The notes below the pieces were generated by a model. The model made no database searches and had not been told where the DNA came from. It saw only the letters and a list, made by a program, of their open reading frames with translations. From Dehalococcoidia bacterium (lineage in GTDB: Bacteria; Chloroflexota; Dehalococcoidia; GIF9; AB-539-J10), in the NCBI GenBank assembly GCA_003552125.1, contig PUON01000158.1, forward strand, positions 1 through 41,243: DNA of 41,243 nt, read 5' to 3'. Below, in pieces: positions 8,886 through 16,742 of the stretch; the stretch's first letter is position 1, and each line of letters opens with the position of its first letter. A program made the translations under genes and the position numbers.

Positions 8886-9437
8886 CTACGACGAACGCTC
8901 GTCGGACAAACCCTCCACGTTCGCACCAAACGGACGTCGCGCCACCTCTTCCCTATCGTCAAGAACCAGTTCGGCAGCGATGCCTGCGGCGTCGGTGATA
9001 ATCTCGCGACAGTTTAACGCGTGCTCACGGCAAAGCCAGTCCTGCTGCCACTTCGCCGTCAGGTTCCGACAGAGTGTCGATCCATAACGTTCCGCAATCC
9101 GATGGGGCACCTGATTGAAGATGCGATAGAGACCGGGGCATCCATAGAATTGCTCCTTCGACTTCGCCGCTGCCTCGCGCGCCTCGCCCTCAGGAAGTGT
9201 GCGGCGGCCATGTGCGGCGCTAACGGCAAGCACGGCTCCCGTGACCGCGCCACAGGTGTCACCGAACAATCCAACACCGCCGCCAAATCCAGTGGCAAGA
9301 CGCACTGCATTCGGGGGCAGGTCGAGGTCAAGTTCGCTCAGCAGTGCCTCGAACACCGCCTCTGAACAATTGTACCCGAGCGAGAAGTTACGCCTCGCAC
9401 GCTGTCGCACACGTTCCACCATTTCTTCAGCGTTCAT
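8886..9437 (-). CDS. C_GCAxxG_C_C family redox protein
   Basis: 183 aa from ATG 9437. The protein shows the spaced Cys/Gly pattern of the C_GCAxxG_C_C family: YNCSEAVFEALL, then GFGGGVGLFGDTCGAVTGAV, then FYGCPGLY, and later CRNLT and CREHALNC. Such proteins are common in anaerobes and are thought to be redox or metal associated, but no reaction is established. The ORF track opens at a TTG eight codons upstream; the ATG is preferred because the family begins close to the helix EEMVERVRQRA. It is divergent from mtnA. Confidence 0.8.
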   Translation of the reverse strand: MNAEEMVERVRQRARRNFSLGYNCSEAVFEALLSELDLDLPPNAVRLATGFGGGVGLFGDTCGAVTGAVLAVSAAHGRRTLPEGEAREAAAKSKEQFYGCPGLYRIFNQVPHRIAERYGSTLCRNLTAKWQQDWLCREHALNCREIITDAAGIAAELVLDDREEVARRPFGANVEGLSDERSS

Positions 9438-9463
9438 CGCATACTCACTATTACTGTCCAAAG

Positions 9464-9469
9464 TATAAT
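9464..9469 (+). promoter_or_regulatory. Candidate -10 element for mtnA
   Basis: A perfect TATAAT lies 14 nt upstream of the mtnA ATG. No convincing -35 is seen at 16-18 bp upstream. If used, the 5' leader would be only about 7 nt. Confidence 0.35.
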
Positions 9470-9483
9470 AGGTGACACAGACA

Positions 9484-10533
9484 ATGAGTTCAAATATGAA
9501 GTATTCAGTAGATTGGATCGACGATCACGTGCGGATGCTGGACCAGCGGTTGCTGCCGCACGAAGAACAATACCTGGATCTCACCACAAGTGATGAGGTT
9601 GCGGAGGCTATCTGCAATATGACGGTGCGTGGCGCTCCTGCCATCGGCGTTGCGGCCGCATACGGTGTGGTACTGGCAGCGCAGGGTGCGCCTGAGACGG
9701 AGAGAGAGACAGCGGTGAGGCGTGCACTGGACGTGCTCGGTCAGACCCGTCCCACTGCGGTCAACCTGTTCGCCTCATTGAGGCGTATGAACCGTGTTCT
9801 GGATGAGTGTCCAGGAGAAGGACTCCTCGATGCCTTGACCCGTGAGGCCCTGAGCATACACCAGGAGGAGATCGAAGCATCACAACACATCAGCAAGGCC
9901 GGGGCATCGCTGATACCGCACGGCGCCACCGTGCTGACGCATTGTAACGCCGGTATGATTGCGACTGCGGCACATGGCACCGCCATTGGCATTATCCTGG
10001 AGGCGCACCGCCAGGGCAAGATCAGGCTCATCATCGTCAGCGAGACACGGCCCCTCCTCCAGGGCGCACGGCTGACGGCATGGGAACTTGTGCGTGCAGG
10101 TGCACCTGCAACGCTCATTTGTGATTCGATGGTGGGACATGTTATGAGCAGGGGGCATATCGACTGTGTAGTGGTAGGTGCCGACCGGATAGCATCCAAT
10201 GGAGACGTCGCGAACAAGATAGGCACCTACAGTATCGCTGTACTGGCAAGAGCGCACCACATACCTTTCTATGTGGCCGCACCGTACAGTACCATCGACA
10301 CGTCAATCCGTGACGGCGACAGCATTGAAATTGAGCAGCGAAATGCGACAGAGGTCGTGGAGCTCTCAGGGCAGCGAGTTGCAGCAGACGGTGTGCAGGT
10401 TTACAATCCTGCCTTCGATGTGACGCCACACCATCTGGTCACGGCCATCATATCCGAGCGGGGTATACTTAAAGCACCATTCAGGAGAGGTCTGAAAACG
10501 CTCGCCGGCAATCCCGGCGGAAGGAGGAAGTGA
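9484..10533 (+). CDS. mtnA: S-methyl-5-thioribose-1-phosphate isomerase MtnA
   Basis: 349 aa. MtnA isomerises methylthioribose-1-phosphate to methylthioribulose-1-phosphate in methionine salvage; it is an eIF2B-related fold. Diagnostic stretches are MTVRGAPAIGVAAAYGVV, LTHCNAGMIATAAHGTA (with the catalytic-region Cys) and VVVGADRIASNGDVANKIG (with the catalytic Asp). ATG 9484 is chosen over the GTG at 9472, which lies too close to the TATAAT. The mtnP gene that makes its substrate is 6 kb away on the same strand. The downstream dehydratase, enolase/phosphatase and dioxygenase genes of the full pathway are not in the window. It is followed immediately by fmdB. Confidence 0.93.
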   Translation: MSSNMKYSVDWIDDHVRMLDQRLLPHEEQYLDLTTSDEVAEAICNMTVRGAPAIGVAAAYGVVLAAQGAPETERETAVRRALDVLGQTRPTAVNLFASLRRMNRVLDECPGEGLLDALTREALSIHQEEIEASQHISKAGASLIPHGATVLTHCNAGMIATAAHGTAIGIILEAHRQGKIRLIIVSETRPLLQGARLTAWELVRAGAPATLICDSMVGHVMSRGHIDCVVVGADRIASNGDVANKIGTYSIAVLARAHHIPFYVAAPYSTIDTSIRDGDSIEIEQRNATEVVELSGQRVAADGVQVYNPAFDVTPHHLVTAIISERGILKAPFRRGLKTLAGNPGGRRK

Positions 10534-10534
10534 A

Positions 10535-10729
10535 TTGGCCTTATACGAATACTACTGTCCCAAATGCAAACAGGTGTTCCAGCTGCAGCGTCCCATGAGT
10601 GAGTACAAACAACCGGCACAGTGCCCTGGCTGCAACGCTGAGGCGGAGCGCCTTGTATCCAGCTTCGCTTCCAAGATCGGCTATAACCTGCAGGTACCAG
10701 CCAAGGAGCCATTCAGAAAATTCGATTGA
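10535..10729 (+). CDS. FmdB-family zinc-ribbon protein (TTG start)
   Basis: 64 aa. MALYEYYCPKCKQVFQLQ followed by CPGC is the FmdB/CxxC-CxxC putative regulatory zinc ribbon. Start is a TTG: it is preceded by AAGGAGGAAG and the family almost always begins M-P/A-x-YEY, so the unusual start is well supported. The gene lies 1 bp after the mtnA stop and is probably cotranscribed with it. The function of these small zinc-ribbon proteins is not established in most bacteria. Confidence 0.9.
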   Translation: MALYEYYCPKCKQVFQLQRPMSEYKQPAQCPGCNAEAERLVSSFASKIGYNLQVPAKEPFRKFD

Positions 10730-10749
10730 CCGACCGATGGAGGAATGAC

Positions 10750-11337
10750 ATGGATCTCTCACCCAGAGCACGTGAACGACTGGAACGCATAGGATCCCTG
10801 TCTGAAGCAGAGCAGAAGGCGCTGCAGAGCGAGCGAGAGCTTGAGACTGTCCTTTCGCCCTATTTCACTGGCAATGCGACGACAGAGGAGTTGTGGCAGC
10901 AGATCAAGAACCTTACCGAGACGCATGGCACCATCATCGTCAAGCAGGCACAGGAACGTATCGCCGACACATTGCGACTGCAGATGATTGATGACGATTT
11001 CGAGGCAAGGAAGGATACGATACTCGCGCTCGAGACTCTCAAGGAGTCCGGCAGATATTCAGCACTCGAGAGCCTGCTTGGCTCTATTGTGTCGCTTCGC
11101 CACAGATACAACGACGTTAAGCAGCAGGCGTTACAGCAAGCACGGGCACAGATGGAGGGGCAGGTACAGGCAGCAGCCGAGCAGGCACGACGGCAGGGAA
11201 TGGTTGTTGATACGGCAAGCGCCATTGAGGCAAACATCATGAACAGCCCTGAGTGGCGCGAGTTCATCTCCAGACAGGACGCCGCCGCTCAGCAAACGAT
11301 GGATGACTATCTTTCGAGGCTCAAGGCAATGCTCTGA
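10750..11337 (+). CDS. Hypothetical coiled-coil protein
   Basis: 195 aa from ATG 10750, which follows ATGGAGGAATGAC; the track's upstream start at 10726 lacks a ribosome site. The protein is almost wholly alpha-helical and charged. A Gln/Ala-rich heptad-like stretch (about residues 122-150, QQALQQARAQMEGQVQAAAE) suggests a coiled coil. The C-terminus (NSPEWREFISRQDAA) loosely recalls YlbF/YmcA helices but is not enough to assign the family. No signal peptide or membrane segment. It sits 20 bp after fmdB in the same probable operon. Function unknown. Confidence 0.75.
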   Translation: MDLSPRARERLERIGSLSEAEQKALQSERELETVLSPYFTGNATTEELWQQIKNLTETHGTIIVKQAQERIADTLRLQMIDDDFEARKDTILALETLKESGRYSALESLLGSIVSLRHRYNDVKQQALQQARAQMEGQVQAAAEQARRQGMVVDTASAIEANIMNSPEWREFISRQDAAAQQTMDDYLSRLKAML

Positions 11338-11752
11338 CCTGGAGCACGCCGCCACCGCTTCATAAGTGTTCGCAGGGACCAGGCCGTGCGGCTGTGCCGG
11401 AAAGGCTCCACACGGCGACGTGTCCGATGGCTGCATAGCCGCACATTCGCACAACTCTCCATCATCGGGCTGTACCGTCAATAAGGGACGCAGAAGTGGA
11501 AGGGGGCGTTGCCGTGTGAAACCGGCAGCCTCTTCGCTGCGTCGCGCAATCCCTGGACGGTCGGCTCGATACGCTCGGTCGATCTGATCAATACAGTCGT
11601 CACGCCCATGATATTCCGCATGACCAGCATGAGCCTATTGACTAATCTGATCCTACTGGTTAGTATGACCATACTGGTCATTACGGTCCTACAGGCCACT
11701 AGGCTCATGTCGTCCATGATGACCATACTGCCTGCGAACGAGGAGGAGGCTA
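11338..11752. other. Gene-free 415-bp region before the Phd/PIN genes
   Basis: No convincing gene is seen on either strand. The first 240 bp show nothing recognisable. The last part holds the 18-bp tandem array (11584-11727) and the phd ribosome site AGGAGGAGG. Confidence 0.6.
11584..11727. repeat. Degenerate 18-bp (9-bp half-unit) tandem array, probable antitoxin operator
   Basis: Eight consecutive 18-bp units can be laid out without gaps, for example CTGGTCATTACGGTCCTA (11674), CTGATCAATACAGTCGTC (11584) and CTGGTTAGTATGACCATA (11656). Units split into 9-bp halves resembling TATGACCAT or its complement. The clearest dyad is ATGACCA-TAC-TGGTCAT at 11665-11681. The array ends 25 bp before the phd ATG. 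Phd/YefM antitoxins autoregulate by cooperative binding to repeated palindromes, so this is the likely operator; binding itself is inference. Confidence 0.7.
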
Positions 11753-12016
11753 ATGCTAAAGAAGATCTCGGCGCAGAAGGCCCGGCAGAGCTTCGGAGAA
11801 ATGATGGACGAAGTGCGACTGCGGGGCGACAGGTACATTGTCAACCGGGGAGACAAGCCCGTAGTGGCCGTCATTCCGGTTGAGGAGTACCTCGCCTGGG
11901 AACAGGCACGCGAGCGACTGTACAGCCGGATACTGGAGATGCGAGAGCGCAACCGCATGCAGGATGCTCTGCAACTCGAAGACGAAATCCGGCAGGCGGT
12001 TGCAGCCGTGGGCTGA
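11753..12016 (+). CDS. Phd/YefM-family antitoxin
   Basis: 87 aa. ISAQKARQSFGEMMDEVR followed by RYIVNRGDKPVVAVIPVEEY is the DNA-binding Phd/YefM fold. The C-terminal helix (residues 55-87, Glu/Arg rich) would wrap the toxin. The ATG has an excellent AGGAGGAGG site. It lies 21 bp upstream of the PIN gene. As antitoxin it should neutralise the PIN protein and repress its own promoter through the upstream repeat array. Confidence 0.85.
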   Translation: MLKKISAQKARQSFGEMMDEVRLRGDRYIVNRGDKPVVAVIPVEEYLAWEQARERLYSRILEMRERNRMQDALQLEDEIRQAVAAVG

Positions 12017-12037
12017 CGTCCCCGTATTTCGCACAGA

Positions 12038-12463
12038 ATGTGGAGAGTCGTACTCGATCACGCCGTTCTCACGAGTGCACTGCTCAATCCGCACGGTCCT
12101 CCAGCGCGGCTGTTGGAGCTCGCGTTTCAGGGCTGGCTGCGCTTGTTCGCGACACCGCGAATGATGGCCGCGGAAAGCAGGGCGTTGCGCAGTGACACAC
12201 TTCGCAAGTGGCACGGCTTGACCGACCGTGAGCTATCGCGGTTTATGGCGGATCTCCCGGTCCTGCTCTGTCTTATTCCGAATGTCGAGCGCACGTCGCC
12301 AAAGCACAGCATGGCGGCGGAACTGCTGTTCTGCGCCACACAAAGCAACGCCGACTTCCTCGTCACTTCTCGAGGCATCGAATCAGGCGCAGCAGAACAG
12401 TCCGGAACGCAGATCGTCAGTGCCGACCGGCTTGTCAAGCTGGTCGGCCGCGGCATCATGTGA
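12038..12463 (+). CDS. PIN-domain protein, degenerate toxin-like
   Basis: 141 aa of the COG1569-like PIN group: VVLDHAVLTSALLNPHGPPA, LLELAFQGWLRLFATPRMMA and NADFLVTSRG align with the usual DTNVLVSALL, LLE..L.G.L.L..SP and ADYLVTGD blocks. Two of four usual acidic positions look lost. The DPDD block reads SPKHS and the final TGD reads TSRG, while the first Asp (D7) and a Glu (MAAES) remain. It may therefore lack or have weakened RNase activity. No clear Shine-Dalgarno is seen. It is paired with phd upstream and convergent with kdgK (8 bp gap). Confidence 0.8.
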   Translation: MWRVVLDHAVLTSALLNPHGPPARLLELAFQGWLRLFATPRMMAAESRALRSDTLRKWHGLTDRELSRFMADLPVLLCLIPNVERTSPKHSMAAELLFCATQSNADFLVTSRGIESGAAEQSGTQIVSADRLVKLVGRGIM

Positions 12464-12471
12464 AACGTGCA

Positions 12472-13455
12472 TCACCGACTGATCCGGGTACCTCCGCCCT
12501 TGAGAAGGGCCTCGATCTCCTGAAGTGTGCACCAATTGATATCGCCCGGTATCGAGTGCAGCAGTGCGGCATACGCGTTGCCATAGCATAATCCCTTCTG
12601 GATATCGCCCGTGATGTAGCCGTGGAGGAATCCGGACGCAAAAGAGTCGCCAGCACCAACCCGATCGATTATCTCCACATCGTAAGTCTGATCCTCATAC
12701 ACCTTGCCACCCGAGTACACGATAGCGGTCCACTGATTACGCAGTACCGTGAGATCAGTACGAATGGTGATGCATACGGCGTCGAAGCTGAATTGCTCTG
12801 CAAGTCTGCGGGCAACCTCATCGTAGCTGTCACCGGTGATTTTCAGGACCTTCGCAGTGTCTTCCTCGGTAGAGATGAGTACGTCGACATACTCCATGAG
12901 AGGCACCATACACTGGTGCGCCTCATCCTCAGACCACAGGCGAGCGCGGTAATTGAGGTCGCACGCCACCTTGCAGCCCATCTGCTTGGCAACCTTGAGC
13001 ACTTCCAGTGTAGCTTCAGCCGCTGACTTACTGAGTGCCGGCGTGATCCCGGTCGTGTAAAACCATTTGGTATCCTTGAGAATAGTAGCCCAATCGAAGT
13101 CACCCGGCTTGACCTTGCTCATCGCAGAGTGAGCTCTGTCGTAGACCACCCTGCTCGGACGAGGATTCGCACCAAACTCGACGAAGTAGATGCCGACCCT
13201 GTCTTCCTTTGTCCACAGGATATGTGAGGTATCAACCCCCTGCTCACGCGCTTTGTTGCGAATGTAGTGCCCGAGCGAGTTGTCTGTTAGCCTGGAGACC
13301 CACGCGGTATTGAGCCCCAGTCTGCTGACATTGCACGCAAGACTCATTTCCGCGCCACCCGCATTCACATCGAACGAGTATGCATGCTCAAGTCTGCGGT
13401 AATCCGGCGGGGAAAGCCGCACCATAGTCTCACCAAAACTGACTACATCGTACAT
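12472..13455 (-). CDS. kdgK: 2-keto-3-deoxygluconate kinase (PfkB family)
   Basis: 327 aa. KdgK phosphorylates 2-keto-3-deoxygluconate to KDPG. The N-terminus VVSFGETMVRLSPP is typical of KdgK; the glycine motif is VNAGGAEMSLACNVSRLG and the PfkB signature is DRVGAGDSFASGF with the catalytic Asp. The assignment is strengthened by the adjacent KDPG aldolase gene, 27 bp upstream on the same strand. An AGGAGGTGT site precedes the ATG. The exact sugar acid cannot be proved from sequence; a related 2-keto-3-deoxy-galactonate is also possible. Confidence 0.88.
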   Translation of the reverse strand: MYDVVSFGETMVRLSPPDYRRLEHAYSFDVNAGGAEMSLACNVSRLGLNTAWVSRLTDNSLGHYIRNKAREQGVDTSHILWTKEDRVGIYFVEFGANPRPSRVVYDRAHSAMSKVKPGDFDWATILKDTKWFYTTGITPALSKSAAEATLEVLKVAKQMGCKVACDLNYRARLWSEDEAHQCMVPLMEYVDVLISTEEDTAKVLKITGDSYDEVARRLAEQFSFDAVCITIRTDLTVLRNQWTAIVYSGGKVYEDQTYDVEIIDRVGAGDSFASGFLHGYITGDIQKGLCYGNAYAALLHSIPGDINWCTLQEIEALLKGGGTRISR

Positions 13456-13482
13456 CTGTCACACCTCCTGCGAAGCACCGGG

Positions 13483-14136
13483 TTACGAGTTTCGACCAAC
13501 CTGTACGGCCTCGATGAATTGGCGCGCCTTTTCGCTTATCGCATCGAAGTTCCTGTCCGCCAGGGCCTTCTTATCCACAAGCGACGTGGCAACCGACACG
13601 CACGAGGCACCTGCACGAATGAAATCGGGGGTGTTCTCAAGTGTCACGCCGCCGGTCGGCGTCAATCGTATCTGTGGCAGCGGTCCCTTGATATCCCGAA
13701 GGTACTGCGGACCAACCACGCCTGCGGGAAATACCTTGACAATGTCGGCTCCTGCATCCCACGCAGCCAGTATCTCGGTAGGTGTGAACGTCCCCGGCAC
13801 AACAACCTTGCCGTACCTATGCGCCATGCGGATGACCTCGATATTCAGGTTGGGACTGACAATGAAATCGGCGCCGTTCAATATCACCACGCGCGCCGTC
13901 TCGGGATCGAGAACCGTTCCCGCGCCGAGCAATAGATCCTCGTCCTTTGATTGCTGCTTGAACTCCCTGATGGCATCAATGGCACCCGGTACGGTCATCG
14001 TAACCTCGATGGTCTTCACGCCACCGCGCGCCACCGCGCCACACACATCTATCGCGTCGCTCGTACTCGACACTCTCACGATCGCGATTACCCCCGTGTC
14101 GAGTATTCTCTGCAGGTCCGATGTCTTCTTATCCAT
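13483..14136 (-). CDS. eda: KDPG/KHG aldolase
   Basis: 217 aa class I aldolase that splits KDPG to pyruvate and glyceraldehyde-3-phosphate. Conserved blocks are VKTIEVTMTVPGA (catalytic Glu), GAGTVLD, GADFIVSPN, GTFTPTEILAAWDAGADIVKVFPAG (Schiff-base Lys in VKVFP) and LTPTGGVTLEN. Length is normal. The ATG has GAGGAGGAA upstream. It forms an operon with kdgK. The glyceraldehyde-3-phosphate it yields could be oxidised by GapN, encoded at 27.5 kb. Confidence 0.93.
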   Translation of the reverse strand: MDKKTSDLQRILDTGVIAIVRVSSTSDAIDVCGAVARGGVKTIEVTMTVPGAIDAIREFKQQSKDEDLLLGAGTVLDPETARVVILNGADFIVSPNLNIEVIRMAHRYGKVVVPGTFTPTEILAAWDAGADIVKVFPAGVVGPQYLRDIKGPLPQIRLTPTGGVTLENTPDFIRAGASCVSVATSLVDKKALADRNFDAISEKARQFIEAVQVGRNS

Positions 14137-14536
14137 ACTGTTCCTCCTCGAACTTGCCGGCTCTCATTCGCAGTCCAACCGCCTTTTCAAATCCATTTCA
14201 AACGCCTTGTAATCGCTGTTCACCTGCATCACGAACCTATGTGGGAGCTTCCTCAACATCGCAACGGGCGGCATTAAATATCTCCGCAATCCTGCATGTA
14301 GCGTTGTATCCCGCAGTAGAGGCTGCGCCGGATGTTCAAGCGATGGGCACGGTGCTGGCATCCGGCTTCGTTCCCCGTTCCACAATCCTTCCGTACATAC
14401 CGGACATCACGACATGTCAACCTGACCGGCAACCGCGCCATGTTCCCACTCCACGCACACTCACCTCATATGGCGCATAATCATGCGCCGCGCCCCGGAT
14501 GAGACACGACGCACGCGCTTGCTCGAACCTTACGAC
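14137..14536. other. 400-bp region without a supported gene
   Basis: No ORF here has a ribosome site plus recognisable protein. A 73-codon minus-strand ORF (14164-14385) opens with TTG and matches nothing I know. The region should hold the promoter of eda-kdgK, but I cannot identify convincing -35/-10 elements. Confidence 0.5.
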
Positions 14537-14869
14537 TTACTGACTGTGCTTCTCTGCAAGATTCCCCACCCAGGGCACCTTGTACCACACGTTCTGGTAC
14601 GCCTTTATCATCAGAAGAATCCAGAGTATCACCGCGACGACCCACAAGACCATTGATATGATCCAACCGAGAATCGGGATTACGCTCAAGATAATGCTTA
14701 TTACCGTGAGGCCGCCAAATACCATAATGGACTGCATCGCGTGAAAACGCACGAACTTGCTCTCCTTCTCCATAAGGAAGACCACGAGACCGGTGATCCA
14801 GCCGAGCAGGTAGCAGAGCAATCCAGCTACATTCTGCTCCATGCCCATTCCCGTTTTCCCTTCAGCCAT
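14537..14869 (-). CDS. DUF4870 small membrane protein (copy 1)
   Basis: 110 aa. The pattern NVAGLLCYLLGWITGLVVFLMEKESKFVRFHAMQS is diagnostic of the DUF4870 family. Three hydrophobic helices are visible, with the motif KFVRFHAMQS between the first two. The C-terminus (LMIKAYQNVWYKVP..G..AEK) is also family-typical. The ATG follows GGGAGGT. It is a paralogue of the next gene upstream, about 170 bp away. Function unknown. Confidence 0.88.
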   Translation of the reverse strand: MAEGKTGMGMEQNVAGLLCYLLGWITGLVVFLMEKESKFVRFHAMQSIMVFGGLTVISIILSVIPILGWIISMVLWVVAVILWILLMIKAYQNVWYKVPWVGNLAEKHSQ

Positions 14870-15041
14870 TCTCTATACCTCCCTGCCAAAGACTTCAAGT
14901 TCCAACATACCGACTCGGTTATCTGACGTCAACCCTCCGACCTTCTTACTCAGTAGTCAACACTCGCCCGGGAGAAACAGGACGCGCCGCGCCCGAACAG
15001 GCGCAGCGCTTCGCAGTGTCACATCCAGGATGACGCGGCAC

Positions 15042-15410
15042 CTACCGGCTGTATTTCTCCGCGAGATCACCAATCTTCGGAACTTTGAACCGTACGTTCT
15101 GGTATGCCTTCACCATGAGCAAAATCCATAGGACCGTGACAAGAAGCGACCCGAATACCATCAACAGTCCGAACAGAATCGGCCCTACCGTAGGAATCAG
15201 AAGCAGCAGCATCGCGAAGAGCGTCAGTAGCCCTCCGATGATGCTCAGACCACCAAACACGATGATCGACTGCATCGCGTGAAAGCGTACGAACTTGTTC
15301 TCCTTCTCCATGAAGTAGAAGACAAGTCCGGTTACCCATCCGAGTGCATAGCAAAGCAACCCTGCAACGTTCTGTTGCATGCCCGTGGAACCGGCCTTTT
15401 CCTCAGCCAT
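15042..15410 (-). CDS. DUF4870 small membrane protein (copy 2)
   Basis: 122 aa from ATG 15410 (the track's start is a TTG two codons earlier). The ATG is preceded by GGAGGAGTTGAGA. Same architecture as the neighbour: NVAGLLCYALGWVTGLVFYF, NKFVRFHAMQSI, and VKAYQNVRFKVPKIGDLAEKYS. It differs by about ten extra residues in the central membrane stretch (LLTLFAMLLLLIPTVGPILFG). The two genes are a tandem duplication that has diverged. Function unknown. Confidence 0.88.
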   Translation of the reverse strand: MAEEKAGSTGMQQNVAGLLCYALGWVTGLVFYFMEKENKFVRFHAMQSIIVFGGLSIIGGLLTLFAMLLLLIPTVGPILFGLLMVFGSLLVTVLWILLMVKAYQNVRFKVPKIGDLAEKYSR

Positions 15411-15650
15411 TCTCAACTCCTCCGTTTACAAACTCTCGAAGTGCACAGTATCGCTTCAAGCCGTTCAAGTCAATATGAAACGAAGACTTTTCGCCCCCGC
15501 CATGAGTCACACATCACCGGCACTGCCCCACCATGAACGGCGAAATCCATGCCGCCGTAATAGTGAAGTACAGCACGACTGTGCGATACTCGCCCGTCAT
15601 GATAAGGTGTGCAAGCACATAAAGGCGCGCACCCGCCAGGAGACACAGCT

Positions 15651-16526
15651 GTGGAGAAGAGCATTTCAGGCACCGAGCGGCATACACTTACACAGACAAT
15701 ATTTGACTTGGCATCAGATTTGGGGGCGGTGGTGGTTGGCATTGCGCCAGTTGACCGCTTCCACGCAGAGAATAGCCACGGACTCGGATCAGGCAGTTCG
15801 TATACCGCTACGGGATATGCTGCCGAAGATCTGCTTCCGGGAGCTCGAAGCGTCCTGGTGGTCGCCGTGCGGATCCCACATGGAGTGTTTGCATCCAGCC
15901 TCACTCCCCTTGAGACCACATACGTCTTCGGCAACTTCGGTTACGTACACCTTAACAGGCTGCTCAACCACATTACCTACAACGTTGCGTGCCATCTCGA
16001 AGACCAGGGATGGACGTCGCTTCCTATCGGTGCGTGCGGTGCCTCGAGATGCGACTTGCAGTCTTACGAGGAAGGACTGACGATCAGTCCTCTGCACGGC
16101 ATATTCAATCTCAAGCGAGCTGCGGTACTCTCCGGCGTAGGTCGGCGGACGAGAAGTGGACTCATTGCCACGTCGCTCCACGGGACCCGAGTCCGACTGG
16201 GTGCGGTCATTACAGCTGCCGACCTTGTCGCAAGCCCCATGATCGAAGGGACGCCATGTCCATCCCAATGTAGAATCTGTGTCGAATCGTGTCCAATGAA
16301 CGCCATCAATGTTGAAGGACACGTGAACCACGTTGCCTGTTTCTCCGACAACGGCAGGCGCGGGACAACAGAATCCGAAATCCTGAGCGAAATGAGTCGG
16401 GCTTTTCCCATCATAGACACCCAAAGCGGCTATCTTGCACACGAGCATGCGGCTATCGACGGCTCAGGGAACCGGGTGTGCCGGGCCGCCTGTATGGCAG
16501 CATGCCCGCTGTGGAAAGTCGGCTAA
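15651..16526 (+). CDS. QueG-like 4Fe-4S protein
   Basis: 291 aa. The N-terminal half (AVVVGIAPVDRF, then GYAAEDLLPGARSVLVVAVR) matches the COG1600/epoxyqueuosine-reductase N-domain. Two ferredoxin-type clusters follow: CPSQCRICVESCPMNAI at about residue 215 and CRAACMAACPLW at the C-terminus. There is no HEAT-repeat tail, so it is shorter than true QueG. It belongs to a set of QueG relatives, common in anaerobes, whose reactions are unknown. Start is GTG 15651, preceded by AGGAGACACAGCT; the track's GTG at 15609 lacks a site. A cobalamin cofactor is possible but not shown. Confidence 0.7.
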   Translation: MEKSISGTERHTLTQTIFDLASDLGAVVVGIAPVDRFHAENSHGLGSGSSYTATGYAAEDLLPGARSVLVVAVRIPHGVFASSLTPLETTYVFGNFGYVHLNRLLNHITYNVACHLEDQGWTSLPIGACGASRCDLQSYEEGLTISPLHGIFNLKRAAVLSGVGRRTRSGLIATSLHGTRVRLGAVITAADLVASPMIEGTPCPSQCRICVESCPMNAINVEGHVNHVACFSDNGRRGTTESEILSEMSRAFPIIDTQSGYLAHEHAAIDGSGNRVCRAACMAACPLWKVG

Positions 16527-16742
16527 CCTCCGACGAGGGCACTGCCGACCGGAACATACACCTCCGCCAGATACGATCATCATTTACTGACAGTTCATCG
16601 CTGGTCGCTACGTGGATACCGGAGTTGGAGCGAAACAAATGTCAATGCAATTCACCGGTATCCTGACAGTCCCGAGCAGGGCTCAATTGCTCAGAGCAGC
16701 GCGCCCATATAGAATCTGCTCCAGAAAGAATGGGGAGAGAAT

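Noticed and set aside
11509-11883. 124-codon plus-strand ORF with hydrophobic hexapeptide repeats across the array
   Set aside because: The 18-bp DNA period alone creates the peptide repeat; the ORF runs into phd in another frame and has no matching ribosome site. The minus-strand ORF 11478-11726 is a repeat artefact too.
14164-14385. 73-codon minus-strand ORF, and a second minus frame with protein-like stretches broken by TGA/TAG codons (considered as pseudogene or selenoprotein)
   Set aside because: TTG start without ribosome site, no family recognised. Stop frequency in the other frame is what chance gives, and no SECIS-like context was seen.
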